Shown: in pieces, positions 9,446 to 17,886 of the stretch
How positions within the stretch are numbered: position 1 is the stretch's first letter
How the letters are laid out: each line of letters opens with the position of its first letter
DNA from: Opitutia bacterium
Lineage (GTDB): Bacteria; Verrucomicrobiota; Verrucomicrobiia; Opitutales; Opitutaceae
Direction of reading: 5' to 3'
DNA length: 62,732 bases
NCBI GenBank assembly: GCA_947475065.1
Contig: CANJLB010000022.1
Span: 1-62,732 of the forward strand
The notes under the pieces: model-generated
The model's database searches: none
Told to the model about the DNA's origin: nothing
What the model saw: only the letters and a program-made list of their open reading frames with translations
Position numbers and translations under genes: made by a program

Positions 9446-10495
9446 TCAGGCCGGAGCGGGGGCGCCCCCTGCCAGCCATGCCCGGGTGCGGGCGAGAAGG
9501 AGGGCGAGGAACGCAGGATGCTCGTTCAGACAAGGGATGTGGGTGAAGGTTGCGCCGCCCGCCGCGATGAAGGTTTCCTGTCCGGCCATGCGGATTTCCT
9601 CAAGGGTCTCGAGGCAGTCGGCGGTGAATGCGGGAGTGATGACGAGGAGTTTTTTGCGGCCGGCCTGGGCGAGGCGGACGAATTCTTGATCGGTGTAGGG
9701 TGTGAGCCACGGCTCGTTCCCCAGCCGCGACTGGTAGGAGATGGAAAATTTCGCCGGATCAAGGCCGGCGAGGCGCGCAAAGGCGGCGGTGGTGCGGACC
9801 GTCTGCGCCCGGTAGCAGGTGGCGTGGGCGGGCGAGCAGGTGGTGCAGCAGTCTGGCACCGTAAAGCAGTGGGCGCGCGAGGAGTCCGCTTTTTTCATGT
9901 GCCGCTCGGGAAGCCCATGGTAGCTGAACAACAGGTGATCATATGGCTGCGCGAGCATTGGCCAGGCGCTCTCGACGAGAGACGCGACATAATCGGCGTC
10001 CTCGAAGAAAGGCTGCACGGTGGTGAAGCGGAGCGGCAGCCCGAGGCGGCGCGACTCCGCATAAACTTTTTCCACCACCGTCTCGTAGCTCGACATCGCG
10101 TAGTGCGGATATTGCGGGAAGAGCAGCACTTCCCCGACCCCGGCGGCGGCGATGACCGGCAGCACCGTGGCGACGGAAGGAGTGCCGTAGCGCATGGCGA
10201 GAAAGACCGGCACATCGTCGGGCATGAGGGCGGCGGCGAGCCGCTGCTGGACGCGCATCGAGGTGGCGACGAGCGGCGAGCCGTCTTCGGTCCAGACCTT
10301 GGCGTAGGCGTGGGCGGAATTTTTCACCCGGCGCGGGATGATGATCCGATTGACGAGCAGCGAGCGCCACGGCTCGCCGGGACGGTCAATGACACGTTCG
10401 TCGCAGAGAAACTCCGCGAGGTAGCGGCGGACGTCAGGAACGTCGGGCGAGTCGGGCGAACCAAGATTGACAAGGAGGACGGCGCGTTTTGCCAT
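9446..10495 (-). CDS. hemH: ferrochelatase
   Basis: Inserts ferrous iron into protoporphyrin IX (or coproporphyrin III), the late step of haem synthesis. The 349-residue protein starts AKRAVLLVNLGSPDSPDVPDVRRYL, has the catalytic His in FSYHGLPERHMKK, and the FSISYQSRLGNEPWLTPYTD and VITPAFTADCLETLEEI motifs. Between them is a Cys-rich segment (HCFTVPDCCTTCSPAHATCYRAQ) of the kind seen in Bacteroidota and Verrucomicrobiota enzymes; Cys clusters in ferrochelatases can bind a 2Fe-2S centre, though I cannot show that here. ATG 10495 is chosen over a longer frame because it directly precedes the conserved N-terminal strand. Confidence 0.95.
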   Translation of the reverse strand: MAKRAVLLVNLGSPDSPDVPDVRRYLAEFLCDERVIDRPGEPWRSLLVNRIIIPRRVKNSAHAYAKVWTEDGSPLVATSMRVQQRLAAALMPDDVPVFLAMRYGTPSVATVLPVIAAAGVGEVLLFPQYPHYAMSSYETVVEKVYAESRRLGLPLRFTTVQPFFEDADYVASLVESAWPMLAQPYDHLLFSYHGLPERHMKKADSSRAHCFTVPDCCTTCSPAHATCYRAQTVRTTAAFARLAGLDPAKFSISYQSRLGNEPWLTPYTDQEFVRLAQAGRKKLLVITPAFTADCLETLEEIRMAGQETFIAAGGATFTHIPCLNEHPAFLALLLARTRAWLAGGAPAPA

Positions 10496-10697
10496 GCTCT
10501 GATTGGGCGGGAAAAGGCCGGGGCTTGTCAACTTGCAGCCGCATCGAAGCGAAATCTAACGGGAGGCCAAAAGCGCATGGGCGGCATTTCGCGCCCAGCC
10601 GGCCGGCCGCTCTACCATTGACAATCGCCCGTCGGCGAAAAGCCTGTCGCAGGGCTTTGTCCCCTGAGTTCGTCCCCGGTCTTCCCCTCCCCTTCCC

Positions 10698-11153
10698 ATG
10701 AGCAACTTCAATCTCAACGTCAACGGTTCGGCCCGTTCGGTGGATGTGGCCGACAATACTCCGCTGCTCTGGGTGCTACGCGACACACTCGGGCTCGTGG
10801 GCACCAAGTTCGGCTGCGGAATCGGCGAATGCGGCGCCTGCACCGTCCACCTCGACGGTTCGCCCGCCAAGTCGTGCAGCTTCACGGTCAAGGAGGCTGC
10901 CAACGCCATGATCACCACCATTGAGGGACTGGCTCCAGCCGGCCAGCTCACGGCGCTGCAGCAGGCGTGGTGCCGGCTTGATGTGCCGCAGTGCGGCTAC
11001 TGTCAGGGCGGCCAGCTCATGTGTGCGACCGCGCTCCTTGCCGCCAAGCCAAAGCCGACCGACGCCGACATTGACAACGCGATGGGCAACATCTGCCGCT
11101 GCGCCACGTACACCCGCATCCGGCAGGCCATCCACGCCGCCGCCAGCGCCTGA
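10698..11153 (+). CDS. 2Fe-2S small subunit of a molybdenum hydroxylase (isoquinoline 1-oxidoreductase alpha type)
   Basis: Electron-transfer subunit, 151 residues, carrying two 2Fe-2S clusters. The plant-type ferredoxin motif is [15 protein letters not shown] with a further Cys in KSCSF; the second cluster is held by CGYCQGGQ and the CRCATY motif near the C-terminus. Length and order match IorA-like subunits. The large molybdopterin subunit begins 27 bp downstream, and no separate FAD subunit is present, which is the two-subunit isoquinoline-oxidoreductase arrangement. Real substrates of this broad group are mostly unknown aldehydes or N-heterocycles. Confidence 0.92.
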   Translation: MSNFNLNVNGSARSVDVADNTPLLWVLRDTLGLVGTKFGCGIGECGACTVHLDGSPAKSCSFTVKEAANAMITTIEGLAPAGQLTALQQAWCRLDVPQCGYCQGGQLMCATALLAAKPKPTDADIDNAMGNICRCATYTRIRQAIHAAASA

Positions 11154-11180
11154 GCGCCCAACCCTCAACCTTTGCCCGCC

Positions 11181-13475
11181 ATGCGCGCCTCTCTTCCCGT
11201 CTCATCCCCGTCGCCCGACCGCCGCACCTTCCTGAAAGTGGGTGCGCTCGCCGGCGGCGGCCTGCTCGTCGGCACCTTCTTTCGCTGGGGCAACGCCACC
11301 GCTTTCGCCCAGACCGCTCCGGCGACAGCCGCAGGCTTCGCGCCCAACGCATTCATCAGCATCACGCCCAGCGGTGCCGTTTCTCTCATCGCGCCCAACT
11401 CCGAGATGGGCCAGGGCGCGAAGACCGCGCTGCCCATGATCATTGCCGAAGAGCTCGACGTGCCTTGGGAAAAAGTGACGGTCACCCAAGGCGACCTCAA
11501 CCGCGCCTACGGCCAGCAGTTTGCCGTCGGCAGCATGTCCACGCCCGGAAATTATAACCCGCTCCGGCAGGCCGGGGCGACTGCACGCGCCATGCTGGTG
11601 GCGGCCGCCGCGCAGACCTGGGGTGTCCCTGCCGCCGACTGCACGACCGAAAGCGGCTACGTGGTTCACGCCACATCGGGCCGCCGGCTCGGCTACGGTG
11701 CGCTCACGGCCACGGCCGCGACGCTGGCAGTGCCTCAGGGTGTCGCCGTCAAGAGCCCCAATGATTTCAAGCTGCTCGGCACGCGCGTGCCCGGAGTGGA
11801 CAACGAGAAAATCGTCACCGGCCAGGCGCTCTTCGGCATTGACCAGGTTTTGCCCGGCATGGTCTATGCCGCGTATGTGAAATGCCGCGTGTTTGGCGGC
11901 AAGCCCATCAGCGCGAACCTCGACGAGGTGAAAAAACTCTCCGGCGTGCGCGACGCCTTCATCCTCGACGGCATCACCGGCCTCATGCCCGGCGTCGCCA
12001 TCGTCGCCGACTCGACGTGGAACGCGTTCAGCGCGGCCGACCAGCTCAAGGTGCAATGGGACGAGGGCGCGGCCGTCGCCGAGAGCAGCGAGACGATGGC
12101 CAAGCAGGCCGCAGCGCTCGCGCAGGGTGCGGCGGCAACCGCTGCCGCGCTGCCCGAGGGCGCGAAGGGCGTCGAGGCCAGCTACCATTATCCGTTTCTT
12201 CCGCACGCGACGCTCGAACCACAGAACTGCACGGCGGTGTTCAAGGGCGGCGTCATGGAGATGTGGGTGCCGACGCAGATCCCGTCGGCCGGGCAAGGTC
12301 TTGTCACAGCCGGCCTCGGCCTCGCGGCGGGCAACGTCACCGTCCACGTCACGCGGCTTGGCGGCGGCTTTGGCCGGCGCGGCAGCAACGAATACTCCCT
12401 GGAGGTTGCCGCCATCGCGAAAAAACTGGAGGGGACGCCCGTCAAGCTCACGTGGACGCGCGAGCAGGACATGGCGCACGACAACAACTACCGCTCCAAC
12501 GGCTGGCATTTTTTCAAGGGCGGCGTGGACGCCACGGGAAAGGTCGTCGCGTTGAACGATTATTTCGTCAAGATGCAGGGCGGGCCGGGCGACATGACCG
12601 CCGGCACCTTTCCCTTTAACGTCGTGCGCGGCGCGGCCGTGCAGGCCGGCAAAATAAACGGCACCATCCGCACCGGCTACTGGCGCGCGCCCGGCGACAA
12701 CGGCAACATCTGGGCCACGCAGTCCTTCGTGGACGAGCTCGCGCATGCCGCCGGCCGCGACCCGCTGGAGTTCACGCTCGATCTGCTCGCACCGTTGTCC
12801 GCCCCTCCCGCCCCTCCCGCCGCTGAAGCGGGAGGTCTGCCTAGCGTTTTCCCCGGAGCGGGTGCGCCCGGAGCCTTGGGCGGCCCGGCCGGCGCTGGCG
12901 GCGTGGGCGCGCGCGGTGGCGGTGGACGCGGCGGGCGTGGTGGCGGCGGCGGGTTCGCCGCATCCCGCATGGTCGCCGTGCTCAAGCTCGCCACGGAAAA
13001 GGCCGGCTGGGGCAAAAAGCTCCCTCGTGGTCAGGGCCAAGGGCTCGCCATCACCTTTACCAACAATTCCTACGTCGCCATTGTCGCCGAGGTCACCGTC
13101 AGCCCGCAGGGCGAGCTGAAAGTCACGCGGCTTACCGCCGCGGTGGACGCCGGTCTCGTCGTCAACCTCAGTTCGGCCGAGAGCCAGGTGCAAGGCGCGA
13201 TGGTGGACGGCATTGGCGCGGCTTGGTTCCTCAAGGCGACCGTCGAGAAGGGCGCACTGGCGCAGACTAACTTCGACCAATATCCGCTCATCCGCATGGA
13301 AAACGCACCGCCCGCCGTGGAGGTGCATTTCATCAAGTCGGTCGCCGCGCCCACGGGCCTCGGCGAGCCGGGACTGCCGCCCGCCGCCCCCGCCGTGTGC
13401 AACGCCATCTTCGCCGCCATCGGCAAGCGCATCCGCACGCTTCCGATTGCCGATACGGACCTTAAATGGGCGTGA
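11181..13475 (+). CDS. molybdopterin large subunit, isoquinoline 1-oxidoreductase beta type, Tat-exported
   Basis: A 764-residue molybdenum-cofactor subunit. The N-terminus has a twin-arginine signal (DRRTFLKVGALAGGGLLVG then AFAQTAP), so the holoenzyme probably acts in the periplasm, carrying the small subunit with it. Cofactor-site motifs include NSEMGQGAKTALPMIIAEELD, GGGFGRRGSNEYSLEVA, GYWRAPGDN and TGLGEPGLPPAAPAVCNA with the active-site Glu. ATG 11181 is used rather than a TTG three codons earlier. Residues encoded at about 12,800-12,960 form a Pro/Gly/Ala-rich insertion not expected in the family, which includes a DNA palindrome annotated separately. The upstream small subunit is its partner. 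Confidence 0.92.
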   Translation: MRASLPVSSPSPDRRTFLKVGALAGGGLLVGTFFRWGNATAFAQTAPATAAGFAPNAFISITPSGAVSLIAPNSEMGQGAKTALPMIIAEELDVPWEKVTVTQGDLNRAYGQQFAVGSMSTPGNYNPLRQAGATARAMLVAAAAQTWGVPAADCTTESGYVVHATSGRRLGYGALTATAATLAVPQGVAVKSPNDFKLLGTRVPGVDNEKIVTGQALFGIDQVLPGMVYAAYVKCRVFGGKPISANLDEVKKLSGVRDAFILDGITGLMPGVAIVADSTWNAFSAADQLKVQWDEGAAVAESSETMAKQAAALAQGAAATAAALPEGAKGVEASYHYPFLPHATLEPQNCTAVFKGGVMEMWVPTQIPSAGQGLVTAGLGLAAGNVTVHVTRLGGGFGRRGSNEYSLEVAAIAKKLEGTPVKLTWTREQDMAHDNNYRSNGWHFFKGGVDATGKVVALNDYFVKMQGGPGDMTAGTFPFNVVRGAAVQAGKINGTIRTGYWRAPGDNGNIWATQSFVDELAHAAGRDPLEFTLDLLAPLSAPPAPPAAEAGGLPSVFPGAGAPGALGGPAGAGGVGARGGGGRGGRGGGGGFAASRMVAVLKLATEKAGWGKKLPRGQGQGLAITFTNNSYVAIVAEVTVSPQGELKVTRLTAAVDAGLVVNLSSAESQVQGAMVDGIGAAWFLKATVEKGALAQTNFDQYPLIRMENAPPAVEVHFIKSVAAPTGLGEPGLPPAAPAVCNAIFAAIGKRIRTLPIADTDLKWA
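12813..12835. repeat. palindromic REP-like element inside a coding sequence
   Basis: A perfect 8-bp inverted repeat, CCTCCCGC at 12813-12820 and GCGGGAGG at 12828-12835 with a 7-nt loop, lies in the molybdenum-hydroxylase large subunit gene. A partial direct duplication (GCCCCTCCC twice) precedes it. The reading frame is kept through it (PPAPPAAEAGG) and the encoded stretch is low-complexity. Confidence 0.5.
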
Positions 13476-13487
13476 GTATTTAAAAAA

Positions 13488-14009
13488 ATGAAAACCAAGC
13501 TCCTCCTTACGCTGGTTTTTATGGTTGTGCTTGGAGGCTGCATTTTACTTTGGCTTCCAAATGTTGAAACTCACTTCGACTCCGATCCTAATTCGTTCGG
13601 AAAATATCTTGGAACACCTCTGCCGGCATCTGCGCGAGTTGTAAGATTATCAGCCAATCGCAGCACCGCCAGAGATGGAACGAGCCTCCACTTACAGGCG
13701 AAAATTGCAATGAGCCGAGAGGACTTCGTGAAATTGGCCGAAAAGCTACAGCTAACCAATGAGCACACCATCATTCCTTCGTTGAATATGTTCGAGCAAG
13801 AAGCTCCCGGAAGTTGGTGGGATCCACCACAAATCGATGTTCAGCTCGCCCTTGCCGACCATTATGAAAAGACCGCCCAGAACCCAAATCTCGACCTAGA
13901 TATCAGGATGATTTGGGTGACCGGCACTGCATATATTTACAAAAGCATGTTTGAAGGGCCGACTGGATTCGAAGAGAAGGGACCCGCCCGGCCGCCAACG
14001 CGACGGTGA
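13488..14009 (+). CDS. hypothetical lipoprotein
   Basis: A 173-residue protein with a lipoprotein signal peptide (KLLLTLVFMVVLGGC, lipobox LGGC, Cys at 18), so probably attached to the envelope. The mature part is a mixed alpha/beta sequence with MSREDFVKLAEKLQL, SWWDPPQIDVQLALADHYEK and RMIWVTGTAYIYKSMF; I recognise no family. Its codons are visibly more A/T-rich than those of neighbouring genes, which suggests a more recent arrival or weaker constraint. It starts 12 bp after the molybdenum hydroxylase gene and could be read from the same transcript, but nothing links it functionally. Confidence 0.6.
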   Translation: MKTKLLLTLVFMVVLGGCILLWLPNVETHFDSDPNSFGKYLGTPLPASARVVRLSANRSTARDGTSLHLQAKIAMSREDFVKLAEKLQLTNEHTIIPSLNMFEQEAPGSWWDPPQIDVQLALADHYEKTAQNPNLDLDIRMIWVTGTAYIYKSMFEGPTGFEEKGPARPPTRR

Positions 14010-14048
14010 GAAACCGATCCGTAAATTTATCCGCCAGCGAACCACCTC

Positions 14049-14873
14049 TCACAGCAGCTTCATAAGCGCGGAAATGTCCTCGTCGCCCCAGCCTGCCCGG
14101 GCCGCCGCTGCCAGCCGCTCGCGCACCGTGTCGAGCACCGGGAAGTCCTCGCAGCCGTTGATGCCCGAGGCCAGCCGCATGTCCTTGAGCATGTGCTTCA
14201 CCGAAAATTGCGGCGCATAGTCGCCCGCGCGCAGCTTCGGCTCCTTGAGCTTCACCAGCCCCGAGTTTCCGATGTTCCGCGCCAGCGCGCCAAAGATCAC
14301 GTCGTCGGTGATGCCCGCGCCCCGCGCCATTGCCAGCGTCTCGCACAGACCCTCCATCAGCGCGGCGATGTTGAGGTTCATAGCCAGCTTGAGCGCCGCC
14401 GCCTGCCGATGGTCGCCGATGCGCATCCGCGCCTCCGACACCAGCGCCAGCAGCGGCTCCAGCTCCGCGATCAGCGCCTCGTCGCCGCCAAGGTAAAAAA
14501 CATTTTTGCGCTGCTCCGCAGCCGGCTTGCTGCCGGTAAACGGCGCCTCCAGGTAGCGAGCACCGCGCCCCGTGACGAGCGCCCGAAACTCCTCGCTGCT
14601 TTTTGGATCAATTGTGCTCGACTGCATCACCACCTTGGCCGGGCCGAGCACGGGCAAAATTTTTTCCAAGGTGCCGCGCACCGCAGGGGGATCGGCGACC
14701 ACGATCTGCACCACGTCGGCCGCTGCCGCGACCGCCTCGGGCGTGTCGCGCCATTGCGGAAAGTCCGGCTGCGGCGTGCGGTTCCATGTGCCAGCCAGCA
14801 GGCCCGCCGCCTGATAATGGCGCGCCCACACCCCGCCAATGATGCCAAGACCGAGAACACCGATGGTTTTCAT
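14049..14873 (-). CDS. NAD(P)-dependent beta-hydroxyacid dehydrogenase family protein
   Basis: A 274-residue oxidoreductase of the 3-hydroxyisobutyrate/6-phosphogluconate dehydrogenase superfamily. The Rossmann motif (IGVLGLGIIGGVWARH) is at the very N-terminus, followed by TWNRTP and a MQSSTIDPKSS substrate-side motif, then YLEAPFTGSKPAAEQ and the conserved Lys region in AALKLAMNLNIAALMEGL. This class reduces or oxidises small beta-hydroxyacids such as tartronate semialdehyde or hydroxyisobutyrate; the substrate cannot be read from sequence. ATG 14873 is preferred to a longer frame, because upstream residues are low-complexity and precede the dinucleotide motif unnecessarily. Confidence 0.85.
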   Translation of the reverse strand: MKTIGVLGLGIIGGVWARHYQAAGLLAGTWNRTPQPDFPQWRDTPEAVAAAADVVQIVVADPPAVRGTLEKILPVLGPAKVVMQSSTIDPKSSEEFRALVTGRGARYLEAPFTGSKPAAEQRKNVFYLGGDEALIAELEPLLALVSEARMRIGDHRQAAALKLAMNLNIAALMEGLCETLAMARGAGITDDVIFGALARNIGNSGLVKLKEPKLRAGDYAPQFSVKHMLKDMRLASGINGCEDFPVLDTVRERLAAAARAGWGDEDISALMKLL

Positions 14874-15019
14874 GAGGCGAAAATAGCGGGTCGGGTGTGG
14901 CGGGTAGCGAGAAGAAAAACCAGGGCACGAGGGCAAAGTCTTTGCAGGAAGCTTCCCAGCTTTTGGCTTGCGAGGTGCTGCACGGAAACAAACCGTCACA
15001 GCCTGATTCAACCACCCGC

Positions 15020-15883
15020 GTGAACCAGCCCGCCGCCACCAGCCCGCCGCCGACGGCGCGCCTGAAACTCGACCGCCAGCGCATCTTGCCCTGGCTTTGG
15101 CTTACCACCGGTGTACTGGTCGGAATGAGCGTGGCCGTCAATGCGCTCAGCGATCTCACCGGACGACCGACGATTTTTGGCCTTGTGCCGCTTTTCGACG
15201 TAGACAACGAGCAAAGCGTCCCGACCTTTTTCTCCGCGTGTCTCCTGCTGGGCGCGGGCATGTTGCTGGTCATGATCACCACAGTCAAACGCGACCGGCA
15301 CGAACCGTTCAGCGCACATTGGTTCACACTGGCGATGGGATTTGGCCTGATGGCCATGGACGAGGTGGCTGGGTTCCACGAAAAACTGGGCACATTGGTG
15401 AACGTTTTCATCGGCTCCGCCCTTGGCCCGCTGCGCTATTGCTGGGCCGTGGCCGGGCTGACGGGCGTGCTCTTGCTCGCCATTCCCTTTGTCCCTTTTC
15501 TACGCCAGCTGCCGCGCCGGACGGCGGCGGTCTTTCTTCTGGCCGGTGGTATCTATCTGGGGGGTGCGATTGGCATCGAGTCTCTGTGGACACTCCACGC
15601 CGGGATTTCCGGCCTAGATTATCCCTATTGGATCTACACGGCGGTCGAGGAAGGGATGGAGATGGTTGGCGTCGTCATCTTCATCGGCGCGCTCCTGCGC
15701 TATTTTGCCGCCGTGGATGAGGTGGTCGGCATCACGGCTTACGACGGTCTGGCCGCCCCGGCTCCGGCTCCCGTTCCGTGCGCCACCCTGCCCGCGCCTA
15801 GCGCGGCAAACCTGGCCGCTCCCACGGCAACGAGGGCGGAAACGGCGGCACTGATTGCCCGAAAATCTCAAGCCACCGTGTGA
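15020..15883 (+). CDS. multi-pass membrane protein of unknown function
   Basis: A protein of about 287 residues with roughly six to seven hydrophobic helices: LPWLWLTTGVLVGMSVAV, FFSACLLLGAGMLLVMI, WFTLAMGFGLMAM, a CWAVAGLTGVLLLAIPFV segment, FLLAGGIYLGGAIGI and MVGVVIFIGALLRYF. Acidic residues punctuate the membrane part (MDEVAGFHEKLG, IESLWTLHAG, YTAVEEGMEMVG), a conserved-looking pattern that could be functional. The C-terminus is an Ala/Pro/Thr-rich tail. No ATG lies near the natural N-terminus: GTG 15020 (VNQPAATSP) is the likeliest start, while the frame is open back to a GTG at 14897. It ends 16 bp inside the convergent dehydratase gene. Function unknown. Confidence 0.6.
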   Translation: MNQPAATSPPPTARLKLDRQRILPWLWLTTGVLVGMSVAVNALSDLTGRPTIFGLVPLFDVDNEQSVPTFFSACLLLGAGMLLVMITTVKRDRHEPFSAHWFTLAMGFGLMAMDEVAGFHEKLGTLVNVFIGSALGPLRYCWAVAGLTGVLLLAIPFVPFLRQLPRRTAAVFLLAGGIYLGGAIGIESLWTLHAGISGLDYPYWIYTAVEEGMEMVGVVIFIGALLRYFAAVDEVVGITAYDGLAAPAPAPVPCATLPAPSAANLAAPTATRAETAALIARKSQATV

Positions 15884-16173
15884 ATGCCCCGGGTTTCTTC
15901 CATGCGCCGGGCCAGCCCGACGTCCTTTGCCGTGACCTTTCCGCCGGCGGAGTGAGTGTTCAGCCGGACGATGACGCGGTCATAGATGTTCGTCCACTCC
16001 GGATGATGATCGAGCGCCTCGGCCTCGAAGCCCACCCGCACCATGAAGGCCAGCGCGTCCCGAAAATTTTCAAACTGAAACTCCTTTGCCAGCGCATCGC
16101 GTTCGAAGACCCAGCCTGGCAGCGCGGCGAGCGCCTTCCGGATCTCTGCAGACGTCAGCGGCCGGCGGCTCAT
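15868..16173 (-). CDS. 4a-hydroxytetrahydrobiopterin dehydratase (pterin-4a-carbinolamine dehydratase)
   Basis: A 101-residue PCD/DCoH-fold protein that recycles oxidised pterin cofactor by dehydrating 4a-hydroxytetrahydrobiopterin. Family marks include LPGWVFERDALAKEFQFENF, then the active-site run EALDHHPEWTNIYDRVIVRLNTHSAGG with its His-His-Pro-Glu-Trp core, and the end TAKDVGLARRMEE. Length is standard. Its start overlaps the stop of the upstream MBL-fold hydrolase by 4 bp, so the two are probably translationally coupled. In many bacteria the protein assists molybdopterin or phenylalanine hydroxylase chemistry; no aromatic hydroxylase is in this window, but a molybdenum hydroxylase is encoded nearby. 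Confidence 0.92.
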   Translation of the reverse strand: MSRRPLTSAEIRKALAALPGWVFERDALAKEFQFENFRDALAFMVRVGFEAEALDHHPEWTNIYDRVIVRLNTHSAGGKVTAKDVGLARRMEETRGIHTVA

Positions 16174-17015
16174 AGGGCAAACGGGTTGAACGCACGCTCG
16201 TTTTTGATTGTCGTCAGCGGACCATGGCCGGGAGCCACCACCGTCACGTCGGGCAGTTCAGCAAACAGCCGTCGCAGACCCGCGCGGAGCAGCGGTGCCG
16301 AAAAATAGCAGCCACCGACGGAGCCGGCGAACAACAAATCGCCCGACACCAGCAGCGGTGCGGCGGATGGCACGCCCGGCACCGTTACTACGTAGCAGTT
16401 GTGCGCCGCAGCGTGGCCGGGCGTGCTGATCGCCCGCACCTCGGTGCCTCCAAACTGCACGCATTCGCCCTCGCCAAGCGCGATGGCCCCGGCCACCACC
16501 GCGCCCGCCGGCGCATAGACCGGCGCGGGGCCGAACGCCGCCAGCGCCTCCGCAAGCCCGCCGACATGCTCAGTCTCGGCATGCGTGATAATAACAGCGT
16601 CGAGACGGCGCAGATTTTTCGGCCAGACGCGGCGCAGCTGTGCGAAGTCTGCGCCCGCATCGAAGAGGAGTCCGTGCGACTGGGCGCAGTCGGCCACCAG
16701 ATAGGCATTGGCCACACTAACGCCATGCGGCATCCGCAGCGGATAGAGGCAGAAGGGCAGCCCGGCGATCTCGGGCAGCGGATAATGCCCGCCTGCCAGC
16801 GCCGCCAAGCCGACCTCGTTAAGGCCGAGTGCCGCCGCGAGCCGGCCGGCCTCGGCGGCGGAAAAGTCGTGCCGGTAGTCCATGGCGTCGCGGATGCGCG
16901 CCAGATCGAGACCGGCGCGCGCCGCGAGCGCCGTCTCGTCGCCACCGGCGAGACGCAGCGCCTTCTCCAGCACGTCGCCCAGCTCGTCCTCCAGCGGTGC
17001 GCGTTCGATGACCAT
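16170..17015 (-). CDS. MBL-fold metallo-hydrolase with N-terminal helical (HTH-like) domain
   Basis: A 281-residue protein. Residues 1-75 are helical with a spacing reminiscent of an XRE-type helix-turn-helix (ETALAARAGLDLARIRDAMD, then AGRLAAALGLNEVGLAALA). Residues 85-281 form a glyoxalase II-like metallo-beta-lactamase domain: the metal motif is THAETEHVGGL (H145, E147, E149, H150) where the family norm is HxHxDH, followed by TPGHAAAH (H201), GDLLF (D226) and APGHGP (H264). Two usual ligands are thus replaced by Glu, so metal choice or activity may differ. ATG 17015 is the first in-frame ATG before the helical domain. The gene is coupled by an ATGA overlap to the pterin dehydratase gene. 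Substrate unknown. Confidence 0.8.
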   Translation of the reverse strand: MVIERAPLEDELGDVLEKALRLAGGDETALAARAGLDLARIRDAMDYRHDFSAAEAGRLAAALGLNEVGLAALAGGHYPLPEIAGLPFCLYPLRMPHGVSVANAYLVADCAQSHGLLFDAGADFAQLRRVWPKNLRRLDAVIITHAETEHVGGLAEALAAFGPAPVYAPAGAVVAGAIALGEGECVQFGGTEVRAISTPGHAAAHNCYVVTVPGVPSAAPLLVSGDLLFAGSVGGCYFSAPLLRAGLRRLFAELPDVTVVAPGHGPLTTIKNERAFNPFAL

Positions 17016-17183
17016 GCCGCAAGATGAGCGGGCGCGGTGGCAACCGCAAGCTGCGAGGCGAGGAAGGTGGCGGGCATCCTGGCGTGATTTTTCCGGCCTC
17101 ATGGTCAGAGACCAGGCCACGACCGCACGGCCAGCCGCAAAAAAGTTTTTGGCTTTTCGCGCCCGACCCACAGCGTCGGAGGC

Positions 17184-17753
17184 ATGGATCCGACCCAAAA
17201 CGAGGTTCTCGACATTTTCACGCGCACCAAGGCGCTGCTGCGCGGGCATTTCGTGCTCCGCTCCGGCCTGCACAGCGGGCATTATTTCCAATGCGCCCAG
17301 GTCTGCCAGGACATGGCCGCCGTCACCCGCCTCGCCGAGCTGCTGGTCGCCCGGCTGGACGGCGTAAAATTCGTAACTGTGCTGGCGCCCGCGATGGGCG
17401 GGCTGGTCATCGGGCAGGAGGTCGCCCGCCAGAAGAAGGCGCGCTACATTTTTGTCGAGAAGGAGAATAATGTCCTCGTGCTGCGGCGCGGCTTCAAGTT
17501 CGCCCCGGGGGAGCCGGTCCTGATCGTCGAGGACGTGGTCACACGCGGCGGCCGGGTGGTAGAGTGCGTCAATCTCATCCGTGCCGCGGGCGGCGTGCCG
17601 GTCGCCGTGGCCATGCTCGTGGACCGCAGCGCCGGCACCACGCGTTTCGACGTGCCGGCGATTTCGCTCCTGGAACTGAGTTTTCCCACCTACCCCGCCG
17701 ATCAAATCCCTCCCGAACTGGCGAAGATTCCAGTGGAAAAACCGGGCAGCTGA
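17184..17753 (+). CDS. pyrE: orotate phosphoribosyltransferase
   Basis: Converts orotate and PRPP to orotidine 5'-monophosphate in pyrimidine synthesis. The 189-residue protein has the expected N-terminal part (LRSGLHSGHYFQCAQV), an APAMGGLVIGQEVA segment, the FVEKENN Lys region, and the PRPP-binding loop VLIVEDVVTRGG at residues 112-123. The C-terminal tail (FPTYPADQIPPELAKIPVEKPGS) matches the type found in Bacteroidota and Verrucomicrobiota. It is divergently placed from the MBL-fold gene with about 170 bp between them. Confidence 0.95.
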   Translation: MDPTQNEVLDIFTRTKALLRGHFVLRSGLHSGHYFQCAQVCQDMAAVTRLAELLVARLDGVKFVTVLAPAMGGLVIGQEVARQKKARYIFVEKENNVLVLRRGFKFAPGEPVLIVEDVVTRGGRVVECVNLIRAAGGVPVAVAMLVDRSAGTTRFDVPAISLLELSFPTYPADQIPPELAKIPVEKPGS

Positions 17754-17886
17754 GGCCGACCGCCACACAGTTGCCCGCACGGACAAAGCCCGTGCTGCTG
17801 ACGTGGCTGTCTGTGCGCGTTTTCAACCGTGACGAGGATGACTCCAGCCTCGGCGCAACCAATTTTAACTGACGGAAGCGAGCGGG

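Noticed and set aside
11202-13328. 708-residue antisense frame opposite the molybdenum hydroxylase large subunit
   Set aside because: It is composed of His/Arg/Gly/Ala-rich low-complexity residues, has no domain pattern, and exactly shadows a well-supported gene; high GC opens such frames.
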